A stretch of 64,000 nt of DNA, taken from Pteria penguin (taxonomy: Eukaryota; Mollusca; Bivalvia; Pterioida; Pteriidae). Positions 10,218 through 24,700 of this stretch are shown here, in pieces. The number at the start of each line of letters is the position of its first letter. The stretch's first letter is position 1. The notes beneath the pieces were generated by a model that did no database searches, was not told where the DNA came from, and worked only from the letters and a program-made list of their open reading frames with translations. The DNA lies in NCBI GenBank assembly GCA_035048485.1, contig CM068590.1, positions 12,136,494 through 12,200,493 of the forward strand, in the 5' to 3' direction. Both the position numbers and the translations under genes were made by a program.

Positions 10218-13200
10218 TTCTTCATCCGTTTTTTTTTTTGTGACGGCTCAGAAATCACTCATTATTAAAGATATTACTATTCTGTTTTCAGTGTTCGATT
10301 CGAAATTAAATTTTCAAGATTTGATTTTTTTTAATTTTCTAAATTACCGCTTATAAGCGCGCAGCGCCACCTACGACGCCAAAATTTTGAATCGCTATAT
10401 CTTCCTTATTATTTGTCCGATTGGAATGAAATTTTCAGCATTCGATTCAGAAAAGGAGATGCAAGATTTTATGTCACTGCGTCAATTTCGTAGCTCTACC
10501 CCGAAAAAGTTGACCTTGACCCGATTGTTTTCATTTCAAAAAAAATATTTCAATCTTAGATTTTAGACAGTAGGATGAAAGATTTTAATGGTCTGATTTG
10601 GAATATGAAAAATTTTTGAAATCGGACCATAAATAAAGTCACAATGAGCGTGGGAAAATTCGCTATGACGTCATCAGAGCTAATTAAATATTCATACGTT
10701 AATATCTCTCTTATCAAATGAGATATCGGCATGAAATTTTATATCTAAACATGTTTCCACATTCTTAATCTACCTCTAGAATGAAAATGGCATGCTGCCA
10801 ATATTTTTGAAATTATTGAAAATTTTCGAATCAAATCTTTGGCAAGGTCTAGCGACTTTATTTGCAGTCGGATTTGATCGGGTTTCTTCCATTCGATAAG
10901 CGTTCAAATACCTACCAGTAAAGTGTTCTCAGATTTTCGCTAACTCTTACGGTTCTCGAGTTATTTGCGTTTTGAACAACGACAACCCCCTTTAAAGTGA
11001 TGTTTGTGACGTCATCAACACTCATTAATTATTCATGAAATGTTTTCGCCTATAGCTCGCTTATTGAGGAAGATAGAGGTGTGAAATTTGGTAGCATGAT
11101 AGAGATTGAGAATATCTACCGACTGACAAGAGGAATTTGGCATGGAGCCAAATTCCTGAAAATGACGTCATACTTTGTAAATGACGTCATATCTCCCTTA
11201 TTTTTCATCGGATCGAGGCGGGGACGGTTGGAATCGATTCTGCGTGAAAAAGTAAAATGGTAAGTACCAGCAACAGAATTTCGATATCTCTTACCGTTTT
11301 CGAGATATTTGCGGTCAAAGTTCAGTGTTTGGCCTTTCCTGAAAATACAATTTAAAACTTCAGGTACCTGTGTCTCGCTTATTGATAAAGCTAGAGGTAT
11401 GAAATTTGGTAGCATAAAAGAGAATGCAAATATCTACCGACTGACAAAAGGGAATTGGCAAGGTGCCAAATTCCTGAAAATGACGTCATACTTTTCTAAA
11501 TGACGTCATAACTCCCTTATTTTTCATCGTATCGAATCGGGATTGTTGCAATCGATTCTGCGTGAAAAAGTAGTTAAAGGAGAAAGGTCTGGTCTCAGAT
11601 TTTCGATATCTCTTACCGTTTTCGAGATATTTGCGGTCAAAGTTCAGTGTTTGGCCTTTCCTGAAAATACAATTTAAAACTTCAGGTACCTGTGTCTCGC
11701 TTATTGATAAAGCTAGAGGTATGAAATTTGGTAGCATAAAAGAGAATGCAAATATCTACCGACTGACAAAAGGGAATTGGCATGGTACCAAATTCCTGAA
11801 AATGACGTCATACTTTGTAAATGACGTCATAACTCCATTAATTTTCATCTTATCGAATCGGGGATTGTTGCAATCGATTCTGCGCGAAAATTTATATGCA
11901 TAACATTGCCATCAAATTTTCGCTAACTCTTACCGTTTTCGAGTTATTTAGGTTTAAACACGACAACCCCCTTTAAAGTGATGCTTTCAACGTCACATAA
12001 AGTTCATTAATGTTTAATGAAATGGTTTCAGCTAAAGCTCGCTTATTAAAGAAGGTAGAGATGTGAAAATTGGTAGCATGATAGGGAATGAGGGTATCTA
12101 CCGACTCTTTACTTTGAAATTTCATCTTTCGGCTATTCATTCTCACAGACACATACTCCCGTTTAATGAAAAAATTTTTTCGAAATATACGACGTTTTAA
12201 GAGAATTACGTAAGATTTAATATTTTTCCATTTTCGCGTATGTAGCTTTTAGTTTTAATGGTAGATCTCTCAAATTTTCACTGTTATGTTCTCTAGGTTC
12301 ATATCTTTAGAACTTTCATCGGCCGATATTATCTATCTCTTTTAGTTTGGCCTCTATTTCAATTTAAAGTTTTTTAAAAATTACGTAATGTTCAAAACTG
12401 TCTTATTTTTAGTCTTTTAGTTTCCAAAACATTACGAAACGATTTTCCGTAACGATTTTACTATAAACATGTTTCCCGGTATTTGAAAGTGAGCAATTTA
12501 AAGATTTTTTTATAAAAATATCTTACTTGCGTAACTTTCAAGTATTTTTTATTCGTCGTATGAACAAATTATAAAAACAAGAGTTTGAGAAAGCATTTTG
12601 ATTTCGATTTCTTAAACAAAAATCAAATTTTGGGCACTCTACTGATGAACAACGCAATAAACATATCTTCAGAAGCGCGGTCAATTTGCCTTGCTTATTA
12701 CCTTGCACGACACCGCTGTGATATAGGACTTCTTCCATGGACAAGGCGCAGTAACTCGCGATTAATTCAATCGCGATTTAAAGTGCTTTCTATAAAATAG
12801 AGTTTGAGAAAGTATTATGCATTCGAATTCTTAAACAAAAAAAAAAAACAAAAACAAAAAACAACCACCCCCCCCCCCCCCAAAAAAAAAAAAACAAAAA
12901 AAAAAAAAAGAAAAGAAAAAAAAAAGCAAATTTACATTCTACGAGCTACTGCTGAACAAGGCTATAAAGAAATCTTCTCCGAGCGTCGGCATTACACATT
13001 AGAGAAGCGCGGTGAATTTGCCTTGCTTAATACCTCGCACTGCGCCGCTGTTATACAGGACTTCAAACGTGTGTGAATTAATCGCCAGTTACAGTGCTTT
13101 ACCTGTGGAATACGAGACATTGTCAAGTCTTTCTTTTGTATATTGGGGAAAGCGGCATTACTAAAGGCCATCGCGAGGAGAATTGTTTATTCCAGCAGAG

Positions 13201-13670
13201 TGGCGATTCAAGGTCAAACATCTGTACACGCGAAATAACTTGCGTAAGTTCATCGCGAGGAGAATTGTTTATTCCAGCAGAGAAGCGATTCAAGGTCAAA
13301 CATCTGTACACGCGAAATACCTTGCGTAAGTTAATAAATAAACAACATAAAGCGGGCAGTAAGGACTGAAGATCTAGGTTACACGTGCAGATTGTACTAA
13401 GTGTGATTGTCCTACATGTTTCTTGTTTCAAATATATGGTCAAGAGTAGTCGATATTGTGCGATGTAGGCTTCAGTATAATGTGTATAATGTAAGTCGCC
13501 GTTACCTACAATTTCTGCAAGTAGATTGCGCAATGTGGATACCATCACTAAAGATCAGATATCTGGATCGTGAAAAAGAATTTTGTATTAGAGTAGGAGA
13601 TCTCAGCTTCGCTGCTTCGACTTTAACTTGTGAAACCTACTCGTTGCTTTAGCAACGAGCTCGTTTCTAG
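10218..13670 (+). mobile_element. Array unit 4: Helitron-like element, full copy (type A, two dimers)
   Basis: Two dimer repeats (CAGGTACCTGTG near 11361 and 11684), A/C tract 12835-12926, 82-bp duplication, hairpin and CTAG ending at 13670. About 8 CRE palindromes. At 3.45 kb this is the commonest length class. Small private indels occur (e.g. GCAGTCGGATTTGATC near 10865), so even this class is not identical between copies. Confidence 0.85.
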
Positions 13671-13744
13671 TTAGGTTTCACAAGTTTCACTTGTGAAACC
13701 TTTTATTATTCTACTGTCTTTTCTTATTATTATTATTATTATTA
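13671..13744. repeat. Single minisatellite copy at the unit 4/5 junction
   Basis: One copy of the palindromic minisatellite lies directly after CTAG-TT and before (TTA)n. Equivalent single copies sit at the 7/8 and 10/11 junctions; the other junctions have only (TTA)n. Confidence 0.9.
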
Positions 13745-16423
13745 TTCTTCATCCGTTTTTTTTTTTTGTGACCGCTCAGAAATCACTCATTATTAAAGAT
13801 ATTACTATTCTGTTTTCAGTGTTCGATTCGAAATTAAATTTTCAAGATTTGATTTTTTTAATTTTCTAAATTACCGCTTATAAGCGCGCAGCGCCACCTA
13901 CGACGCCAAAATTTTGAATCGCTATATCTTCCTTATTATTTGTCCGATTGGAATGAAATTTTCAGCATTCGATTCAGAAAAGGAGATGCAAGATTTTATG
14001 TCACTGCGTCAATTTCGTAGCTCTACCCCGAAAAAGTTGACCTTGACCCGATTGTTTTCATTTCAAAAAAAATATTTCAATCTTAGATTTTAGACAGTAG
14101 GATGAAAAGATTTTAATGGTCTGATTTGGAATATGAAAAATTTTTGAAATCGGACCATAAATAAAGTCACAATGAGCGTGGGAAAATTCGCTATGACGTC
14201 ATCAAAGCTAATTAAATATTCATACGTTAATATCTCTCTTATTAAATGAGATATCGGCATGAAATTTTATATCTAAACATGTTTCCACATTCTTAATCTA
14301 CCTCTAGAAATGAAAATGGCATGCTGCCAATATTTTTGAAATTATTGAAAATTTTCGAATCAAATCTTTGGCAAGGTCTAGCGACTTTATTTGCAGTCGG
14401 ATTTTGATCGGGTTTCTTCCATTCGATAGAGCGTTCAAATACCTACCAGTAAAGTGTTCTCAGATTTTCGCTAACTCTTACGGTTCTCGAGTTATTTGCG
14501 TTTGAACACGACAACCCCCTTTAAAGTGATGTTTGTGACGTCATCAACACTCATTAATTATTCATGAAATGTTTTCGCCTATAGCTCGCTTATTGAGGAA
14601 GATAGAGGTGTGAAATTTGGTAGCATGATAGAGATTGAGAATATCTACCGACTGACAAGAGGAATTTCGCATGGAGCCAAATTCCTGAAAATGACGTCAT
14701 ACTTTGTAAATGACGTCATATCTCCCTTATTTTTCATCGGATCGAGGCGGGGACGGTTGGAATCGATTCTGCGTGAAAAAGTAAAATGGTAAGTACCAGC
14801 AACAGAATTTCGATATCTCTTACCGTTTTCGAGATATTTGCGGTCAAAGTTCAGTGTTTGGCCTTTCCTGAAAATACAATTTAAAACTTCAGGTACCTGT
14901 GTCTCGCTTATTGATAAAGCTAGAGGTATGAAATTTGGTAGCATAAAAGAGAATGCAAATATCTACCGACTGACAAAAGGGAATTGGCAAGGTGCCAAAT
15001 TCCTGAAAATGACGTCATACTTTTCTAAATGACGTCATAACTCCCTTATTTTTCATCGTATCGAATCGGGGATTGTTGCAATCGATTCTGCGTGAAAAAA
15101 TAGTTAAAGGAGAAAGGTCTAGTCTCAGATTTTCGATATCTCTTACCGTTTTCGAGATATTTGCGGTCAAAGTTCAGTGTTTGGCCTTTCCTGAAAATAC
15201 AATTTAAAACTTCAGGTACCTGTGTCTCGCTTATTGATAAAGCTAGAGGTATGAAATTTGGTAGCATAAAAGAGAATGCAAATATCTACCGACTGACAAA
15301 AGGGAATTGGCATGGTACCAAATTCCTGAAAATGACGTCATACTTTGTAAATGACGTCATAACTCCATTAATTTTTATCTTATCGAATCGGGGATTGTTG
15401 CAATCGATTCTGCGCGAAAATTTATATGCATAACATTGCCATCAAATTTTCGCTAACTCTTACCGTTTTCGAGTTATTTAGGTTTAAACACGACAACCCC
15501 CTTTAAAGTGATGCTTTCAACGTCACATAAAGTTCATTAATGTTTAATGAAATGGTTTCAGCTAAAGCTCGCTTATTAAAGAAGGTAGAGATGTGAAAAT
15601 TGGTAGCATGATAGGGAATGAGGCTATCTACCGACTCTTTACTTTGAAATTTCATCTTTCGGCTATTCATTCTCACAGACACATACTCCCGTTTAATGAA
15701 AAAATTTTTCGAAATATACGACGTTTTAAGAGAATTACGTAAGATTTAATATTTTTCGATTTTCGCGTATGTAGCTTTTAGTTTTAATGGTAGATCTCTC
15801 AAATTTTCACTGTTATGTTCTCTAGGTTCATATCTTTAGAACTTTCATCGGCCGATATTATCTATCTCTTTTAGTTTGGCCTCTATTTCAATTTAAAGTT
15901 TTTTAAAAATTACGTAATGTTCAAAACTGTCTTATTTTTTAGTCTTTTAGTTTCCAAAACATTACGAAACGATTTTCCGTAACGATTTTACTATGAAACA
16001 TGTTTCCCGGTATTTGAAAGTGAGCAATTTAAAGATTTTTTTATAAAAATATCTTACTTGCGTAACTTTCAAGTATTTTTTATTCGTCGTATGAACAAAT
16101 TATAAAAACAAGAGTTTGAGAAAGCATTTTGATTTCGATTTCTTAAACAAAAATCAAATTTTGGGCACTCTACTGATGAACAACGCAATAAACATATCTT
16201 CAGAAGCGCGGTCAATTTGCCTTGCTTAATACCTTGCACGACACCGCTGTGATATAGGACTTCTTCCATGGACAAGGCGCAGTAAACTCGCGATTAATTC
16301 AATCGCGATTTAAAGTGCTTTCTATAAAATAGAGTTTGAGAAAGTATTATGCATTCGAATTCTTAAACAAAAAAAACCCCAAAAAAAAAAAACCCCCCCC
16401 CCCCCCCCCCCCCAAAAACAAAA

Positions 16424-16456
<33 letters not shown>

Positions 16457-17200
16457 CAAATTTACATTCTACGAGCTACTGCTGAACAAGGCTATAAAGA
16501 AATCTTCTCCGAGCGTCGGCATTACACATTAGAGAAGCGCGGTGAATTTGCCTTGCTTAATACCTCGCACTGCGCCGCTGTTATACAGGACTTCAAACGT
16601 GTGTGAATTAATCGCCAGTTACAGTGCTTTACCTGTGGAATACGAGACATTGTCAAGTCTTTCTTTTGTATATTGGGGAAAGCGGCATTACTAAAGGCCA
16701 TCGCGAGGAGAATTGTTTATTCCAGCAGAGTGGCGATTCAAGGTCAAACATCTGTACACGCGAAATAACTTGCGTAAGTTCATCGCGAGGAGAATTGTTT
16801 ATTCCAGCAGAGAAGCGATTCAAGGTCAAACTTCTGTACACGCGAAATACCTTGCGTAAGTTAATAAATAAACAACATAAAGCGGGCAGTAAGGACTGAA
16901 GATCTAGGTTCCACGTGCAGATTGTACTAAGTGTGATTGTCCTACATGTTTCTTGTTTCAAATATATGGTCAAGAGTAGTCGATATTGTGCGATGTAGGC
17001 TTCAGTATAATGTGTATAATGTAAGTCGCCGTTACCTACAATTTCTGCAAGTAGATTGCGCAATGTGGATACCATCACTAAAGATCAGATATCTGGATCG
17101 TGAAAAAGAATTTTGTATTAGAGTAGGAGATCTCAGCTTCGCTGCTTCGACTTTAACTTGTGAAACCTACTCGTTGCTTTAGCAACGAGCTCGTTTCTAG
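13745..17200 (+). mobile_element. Array unit 5: Helitron-like element, full copy (type A)
   Basis: Two dimer repeats, A/C tract 16369-16456 with a poly-C run of more than 20, 82-bp duplication, and hairpin plus CTAG ending at 17200. It starts GTGACCGCTCAG where most units have GTGACGGCTCAG, a private substitution. About 8 CRE palindromes. Confidence 0.85.
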
Positions 17201-17215
17201 TTATTATTATTATTA

Positions 17216-20200
17216 TTCTTCATCCGTTTTTTTTTTTTGTGACGGCTCAGAAATCACTCATTATTAAAGATATTACTATTCTGTTTTCAGTGTTCGATTC
17301 GAAATTAAATTTTCAAGATTTGATTTTTTTAATTTTCTAAATTACCGCTTATAAGCGCGCAGCGCCACCTACGACGCCAAAATTTTGAATCGCTATATCT
17401 TCCTTATTATTTGTCCGATTGGAATGAAATTTTCAGCATTCGATTCAGAAAAGGAGATGCAAGATTTTATGTCACTGCGTCAATTTCGTAGCTCTACCCG
17501 AAAAAGTTGACCTTGACCCGATTGTTTTCATTTCAAAAAAAATATTTCAATCTTAGATTTTAGACAGTAGGATGAAAGATTTTAATGGTCTGATTTGGAA
17601 TATGAAAAATTTTTGAAATCGGACCATAAATAAAGTCACAATGAGCGTGGGAAAATTCGCTATGACGTCATCAAAGCTAATTAAATATTCATACGTTAAT
17701 ATCTCTCTTATTAAATGAGATATCGGCATGAAATTTTATATCTAAACATGTTTCCATATTCTTAATCTACCTCTAGAATGAAAATGGCATGCTGCCAATA
17801 TTTTTGAAATTATTGAAAATTTTCGAATCAAATCTTTGGCAAGGTCTAGCGACTTTATTTGCAGTCGGATTTTGATCAGGTTTCTTCCATTCGATAGAGC
17901 GTTCAAATACCTACCTGTAAAGTGTTCTCAGATTTTCGCTAACTCTTACGGTTCTCGAGTTATTTGCGTTTGAACACGACAACCCCCTTTAAAGTGATGT
18001 TTGTGACGTCATCAACACTCATTAATTATTCATGAAATGTTTTCGCCTATAGCTCGCTTATTGAGGAAGATAGAGGTGTGAAATTTGGTAGCATGATAGA
18101 GATTGAGAATATTTACCGACTGACAAGAGGAATTTGGCATGGAGCCAAATTCCTGAAAATGACGTCATACTTTGTAAATGACGTCATATCTCCCTTATTT
18201 TTCATCGGATCGAGGCGGGGACGGTTGGAATCGATTCTGCGTGAAAAAGTAAAATGGTAAATACCAGCAACAGAATTTCGATATCTCTTACCGTTTTCGA
18301 GATATTTGCGGTCAAAGTTCAGTGTTTGGCCTTTCCTGAAAATACAATTTAAAACTTCAGGTACCTGTGTCTCGCTTATTGATAAAGCTAGAGGTATGAA
18401 ATTTGGTAGCATAAAAGAGAATGCAAATATCTACCGACTGACAAAAGGGAATTGGCAAGGTGCCAAATTCCTGAAAATGACGTCATACTTTTCTAAATGA
18501 CGTCATAACTCCCTTATTTTTCATCGTATCGAATCGGGGATTGTTGCAATCGATTCTGCGTGAAAAAGTAGTTAAAGGAGAAAGGTCTGGTCTCAGATTT
18601 TCGATATCTCTTACCGTTTTCGAGATATTTGTGGTCAAAGTTCAGTGTTTGGCCTTTCCTGAAAATACAATTTAAAACTTCAGGTACCTGTGTCTCGCTT
18701 ATTGATAAAGCTAGAGGTATGAAATTTAGTAGCATAAAAGAGAATGCAAATATCTACCGACTGACAAAAGGGAATTGGCATGGTACCAAATTCCTGAAAA
18801 TGACGTCATACTTTGTAAATGACGTCATAACTCCATTAATTTTCATCTTATCGAATCGGGGATTGTTGCAATCGATTCTGCGCGAAAATTTATATGCATG
18901 ACATTGCCATCAAATTTTCGCTAACTCTTACCGTTTTCGAGTTATTTAGGTTTAAAACACGACACCCCCCCTTAAAGTGATGCTTTCAACGTCACATAAA
19001 AGTTCATTAATGTTTAATGAAATGGTTTCAGCTAAAGCTCGCTTATTAAAGAAGGTAGAGATGTGAAAATTGGTAGCATGATAGGGAATGAGGGTATCTA
19101 CCGACTCTTTACTTTGAAATTTCATCTTTCGGCTATTCATTCTCACAGACACATACTCCCGTTTAAATGAAAAAATTTTTCGAAATATACGACGTTTTAA
19201 GAGAATTACGTAAGATTTAATATTTTTCGATTTTCGCGTATGTAGCTTTTAGTTTTAATGGTAGATCTCTCAAATTTTCACTGTTATGTTCTCTAGGTTC
19301 ATATCTTTAGAACTTTCATCGGCCGATATTATCTATCTCTTTTAGTTTGGCCTCTATTTCAATTTAAAGTTTTTTAAAAATTACGTAATGTTCAAAACTG
19401 TCTTATTTTTAGTCTTTTAGTTTCCAAAACATTACGAAACGATTTTCCGTAACGATTTTACTATGAAACATGTTTCCCGGTATTTGAAAGTGAGCAATTT
19501 AAAGATTTTTTTATAAAAATATCTTACTTGCGTAACTTTCAAGTATTTTTTTATTCGTCGTATGAACAAATTATAAAAACAAGAGTTTGAGAAAGCATTT
19601 TGATTTCGACGACAACCCCCCTTTAAAGCGATGTTTGTCACGTGACTTAAGCTCATTAATTATTCATGAAATGGTTTCCCCTATAGCTCGCTTATTGAGG
19701 AAGCTAAAGGTGTGAAATTTTGTAGCATGATAGGGAATAAGAATATCTACCAACTGACAAAAGGAATTTGGCATGAGCAATCGGAATATAAATAATGTCA
19801 CTAACTGTTTTGATAAGCGGACAAGACAAAGAGCGACAACTCTTGATTCTTTCTACTCGCGGCTGTATGGCCAGCTGATATGTTATACCACCTGGTGTAA
19901 TAGCTCTGCGAGAAATCGCGATCCACGGAATTGTTTAATTCTAACAGGAGTTATCTAAGGCGAAGTATGTGGAGTAGTTAGGGTTTTGCCATCATATACA
20001 GGGCTTACTCGGATTTAACAACAGACACGATACACTCGCAGTATTCAATGTTTAAAGTGTGATGAGAAAAATACATAAATTATTCCCCCGTTTTGAAAAC
20101 AATGGTTAACAAATATAAATCATTTAAGCGGTCATTGAATAACGTAGATATATAGGCTGATGTAATGTTTGAGAGGGTTGGGGAGTTGAAGATTATTATT

Positions 20201-21688
20201 ATCCCTCTTACCTATGTCAGCACCTGAACGAGATTCGGTCTTTGTATTAGAGAACAGAATTTTCTAATTTCCCGTTCCAAAAAATTCTAACAACAAGTAC
20301 GATATGACAATAGATGATGATAGATTCGCGGGGAACCTGCGCAGCGCCAAGACCCCACTGGGAACCTGTGCGGCTCCGAATCCCTCGTCTTTTGGTAAAT
20401 ACTCACGACCCCAGCTACATTTACGCAAGTCCCCATGATATGTTATTCTGCGGGGCTCCCAACCCCTCGTGTCTTTGTAAATACTCACGATCCCAGCTAG
20501 ATTTGCTCTAGTCTCCATGATATGTTTTCGTTGATAATTATTCCATATCCATTGCTCTTTCCTAATACTTTTAATACCGCGAAACCGTAGAGGTTAAAAG
20601 GAATCAAGATTTGCTCATATACTTCTGTTGTTATTATTAATATATTTTTGTTTCATTTCATTCAATACAAAATATCTTTAGAGATTTTGAGCAATATTCC
20701 TCTTACTCCCTTTAAATTCAACCCCTCTCTCTTTCATGCGTGACAATTACTGAAATAAAATAGAGAAACTTAGCAAGTCCTAAAAGAATACAGTGACAAA
20801 AAGCGAAATATCAGACTAGGCTTTCTAAAATAGTCTACCTTTCAAACAAACTGAAAGTTGGGCAAGTCAAGCCTCTTGCATAATTTAATCTATACCCCTT
20901 CCGAGCTCTCACATATGCCGTCAGAGAAAGAATAGGTTAGTTGTATATTATTCTAGATTGCATATATAATTATACAGAATCCTGCTTTTGTTTTGTTGCA
21001 AAATTTTTTATGATTTAAACGTTTAGAATATTTTTTCCTTTGAGAAGGGGACGCTTTATCCTCCGCCTCCCTGATACCCGTGTCAAGACGCTGTCCTTGA
21101 TCCGCTTGGAACCTGCACAGCTTCCAGATCCCTCGTGGTTCGAAACATACTCATGTTTCTACCCCGCCTTGCCCAAGTTTCCATGCCGTTAGTAATTATT
21201 GCTTATTCTTTGTTCCTTTTTATTTATATTTAAATTGAGAAAATATAGATTGAGGGAAAAAAACTCTAAAAAATAAATAAAGCGGAATTTCAATACAGGA
21301 CATAATGAACAAGTACACTCTTAATATAGAACCTTGCCAAAGCCTACACTTTTTTTCCTTCACAACTTACCACTTTAAGGGCACTCCGTCATCCGATGGA
21401 AACGTTTCAAACCATCTCCACCCCTCCCCGCCCACAAGCGCATCCGCACACACATCCCTATTATTACTTATTTTTACTCCTGATCTGCGTTGGTTTCGAC
21501 CCTAAACGTAAACTTCAGCGGTTTTGATACTGACTCCTTTCTGTTTTTTCTCTCTTAATATTTAGCTTTAAAGCTCTTTGCTTCCAGTATTAAATTCAAG
21601 TTCCGCTACAAATCTCTTGTTTAATCTCACTGCTTTAACTTTAGCTTGTGAAACCTTCTCGTTGCTTTAGCAACGAACTCGTCTCTAG
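17216..21688 (+). mobile_element. Array unit 6: variant (type B) copy with alternative 3' half
   Basis: Type A sequence runs to about 19608, inside the region that normally leads to the A/C tract. It then jumps to another degenerate monomer (GACGACAACC..., 19609-19775) and into a ~1.9 kb segment absent from type A. It still ends with the shared hairpin and CTAG (21685-21688), although CAACGAACTCGT breaks the 12-bp palindrome. At 4.47 kb it is the longest copy. The same 3' segment occurs in unit 14 with a different left junction. Confidence 0.8.
19776..21650. repeat. Type B 3' segment, copy 1 (also at about 47615-49450)
   Basis: This segment is unique to units 6 and 14 in the window and nearly identical between them. 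It contains diverged direct repeats with the theme CTC-GTnTTTnGTAAATACTCACGA-CCCAGCTA (about 20357-20455 and 20455-20525), and a third weaker copy with GGAACCTGCACAGCTTCC near 21110-21190. There is no convincing ORF. Relative to this copy, the unit 14 copy lacks about 34 bp near 21510-21545. Confidence 0.85.
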
Positions 21689-21703
21689 TTATTATTATTA
21701 TTA

Positions 21704-24700
21704 TTCTTCATCCGTTTTTTTTTATGTGACGGCTCAGAAATCACTCATTATTAAAGATATTACTATTCTGTTTTCAGTGTTCGATTCGAAATTAAATTTT
21801 CAAGATTTGATTTTTTTAATTTTCTAAATTACCGCTTTATAAGCGCGCAGCGCCACCTACGACGCCAAAATTTTGAATCGCTATATCTTCCTTATTATTT
21901 GTCCGATTGGAATGAAATTTTCAGCATTCGATTCAGAAAAGGAGATGCAAGATTTTATGTCACTGCGTCAATTTCGTAGCTCTACCCCGAAAAAGTTGAC
22001 CTTGACCCGATTGTTTTCATTTCAAAAAAAATATTTCAATCTTAGATTTTAGACAGTAGGATGAAAGATTTTAATGGTCTGATTTGGAATATGAAAAATT
22101 TTTGAAATCGGACCATAAATAAAGTCACAATGAGCGTGGGAAAATTCGCTATGACGTCATCAAAGCTAATTAAATATTCATACGTTAATATCTCTCTTAT
22201 TAAATGAGATATCGGCATGAAATTTTATATCTAAAAATGTTTCCACATTCTTAATCTACCACTAGAATGAAAAATGGCATGCTGCCAATATTTTTGAAAT
22301 TATTGAAAATTTTCGAATCAAATCTTTGGCAAGGTCTAGCGACTTTATTTGCAGTCGGATTTTGATCGGGTTTCTTCCATTCGATAGAGCGTTCAAATAC
22401 CTACCAGTAGAGTGTTCTCAGATTTTCGCTAACTCTTACGGTTCTCGAGTTATTTGCGTTTGAACACGACAACCCCCTTTAAAGTGATGTTTGTGACGTC
22501 ATCAACACTCATTAATTATTCATGAAATGTTTTCGCCTATAGCTCGCTTATTGAGGAAGATAGAGGTGTGAAATTTGGTAGCATGATAGAGATTGAGAAT
22601 ATCTACCGACTGACAAGAGGAATTTGGCATGGAGCCAAATTCCTGAAAATGACGTCATACTTTGTAAATGACGTCATATCTCCCTTATTTTTCATCGGAT
22701 CGAGGCGGGGACGGTTGGAATCGATTCTGCGTGAAAAAGTAAAATGGTAAATACCAGCGACAGAATTTCGATATCTCTTACCGTTTTCGAGATATTTGCG
22801 GTCAAAGTTCAGTGTTTGGCCTTTCCTGAAAATACAATTTAAAACTTCAGGTACCTGTGTCTCGCTTATTGATAAAGCTAGAGGTATGAAATTTGGTAGC
22901 ATAAAAGAGAATGCAAATATCTACCGACTGACAAAGGGAATTGGCAAGGTGCCAAATTCCTGAAAATGACGTCATACTTTTCTAAATGACGTCATAACTC
23001 CCTTATTTTTCATCGTATCGAAGCGGGGATTGTTGCAATCGATTCTGCGTGAAAAAGTAGTTAAAGGAGAAACGTCTGGTCTCAGATTTTCGATATCTCT
23101 TACCGTTTTCGAGATATTTGCGGTCAAAGTTCAGTGTTTGGCCTTTCCTGAAAATACAATTTAAAACTTCAGGTACCTGTGTCTCGCTTATTGATAAAGC
23201 TAGAGGTATGAAATTTGGTAGCATAAAAGAGAATGCAAATATCTACCGACTGACAAAAGGGAATAGGCATGGTACCAAATTCCTGAAAATGACGTCATAC
23301 TTTGTAAATGACGTCATAACTCCATTAATTTTCATCTTATCGAATCGGGGATTGTTGCAATCGATTCTGCGCGAAAATATATGCATAACATTGCCATCAA
23401 ATTTTCGCTAACTCTTACCGTTTTCGAGTTATTTAGGTTTAAACACGACAACCCCCTTTAAAGTGATGCTTTCAACGTCACATAAAGTTCATTAATGTTT
23501 AATGAAATGGTTTCAGCTAAAGCTCGCTTATTAAAGAAGGTAGAGATGTGAAAATTGGTAGCATGATAGGGAATGCGGGTATCTACCGACTCTTTACTTT
23601 GAAATTTCATCTTTCGGCTATTCATTCTCACAGACACATACTCCCGTTTAATGAAAATTTTTTTCGAAATATACGACGTTTTAAGAGAATTACGTAAGAT
23701 TTAATATTTTTCGATTTTCGCGTATGTAGCTTTTAGTTTTAATGGTAGATCTCTCAAATTTTTCACTGTTATGTTCTCTAGGTTCATATCTTTAGAACTT
23801 TCATCGGCCGATATTATCTATCTCTTTTAGTTTGGCCTCTATTTCAATTTAAAGTTTTTTAAAAATTACGTAATGTTCAAAACTGTCTTATTTTTTAGTC
23901 TTTTAGTTTCCAAAACATTACGAAACGATTTTTCCGTAACGATTTTACTATTAAACATCATTCTCGATAATTGAAAGTGAGAAATTAAAAGATTTTTTTT
24001 ATAAAATTATCTTACTTGCGTAACTTTCTAGTATTTTTTATTCGTCGTATGAACAAATTATAAAAACAAGAGTTTGAGAAAGCATTTTGATTTCGATTTC
24101 TTAACCAAAAATCAAATTTTGGGCACTCTACTGATGAACAACGCAATAAACATATCTTCAGAAGTGCGGTCAATTTGCCTTGCTTAATACCTTGCACGAC
24201 ACCGCTGTGATATAGGACTTCTTCCATGGACAAGGCGCAGTAACTCGCGATTAATTCAATCGCGATTTAAAGTGCTTTCTATAAAATAGAGTTTGAGAAA
24301 GTATTATGCATTCGAATTCTTAAACAAAAAAAAACCCCAAAAAAAAAACACCCCACCCCCCCCCCCCCCCAAAAAAAAAAAAAACAAAAAAAAAAAAAAA
24401 AAAAAAAAAAAAAAGCAAATTTACATTCTACGAGCTACTGCTGAACAAGGCTATAAAGAAATCTTCTCCGAGCGTCGGCATTACACATTAGAGAAGCGCG
24501 GTGAATTTGCCTTGCTTAATACCTCGCACTGCGCCGCTGTTATGCAGGACTTCAAACGTGTGTGAATTAATCGCCAGTTGCAGTGCTTTACCTGTGGAAT
24601 ACGAGACATTGTCAGGTCTTTCTTTTGTATATTGGGGAAAGCGGCATTACTAAAGGCCATCGCGAGGAGAATTGTTTATTCCAGCAGAGTGGCGATTCAA

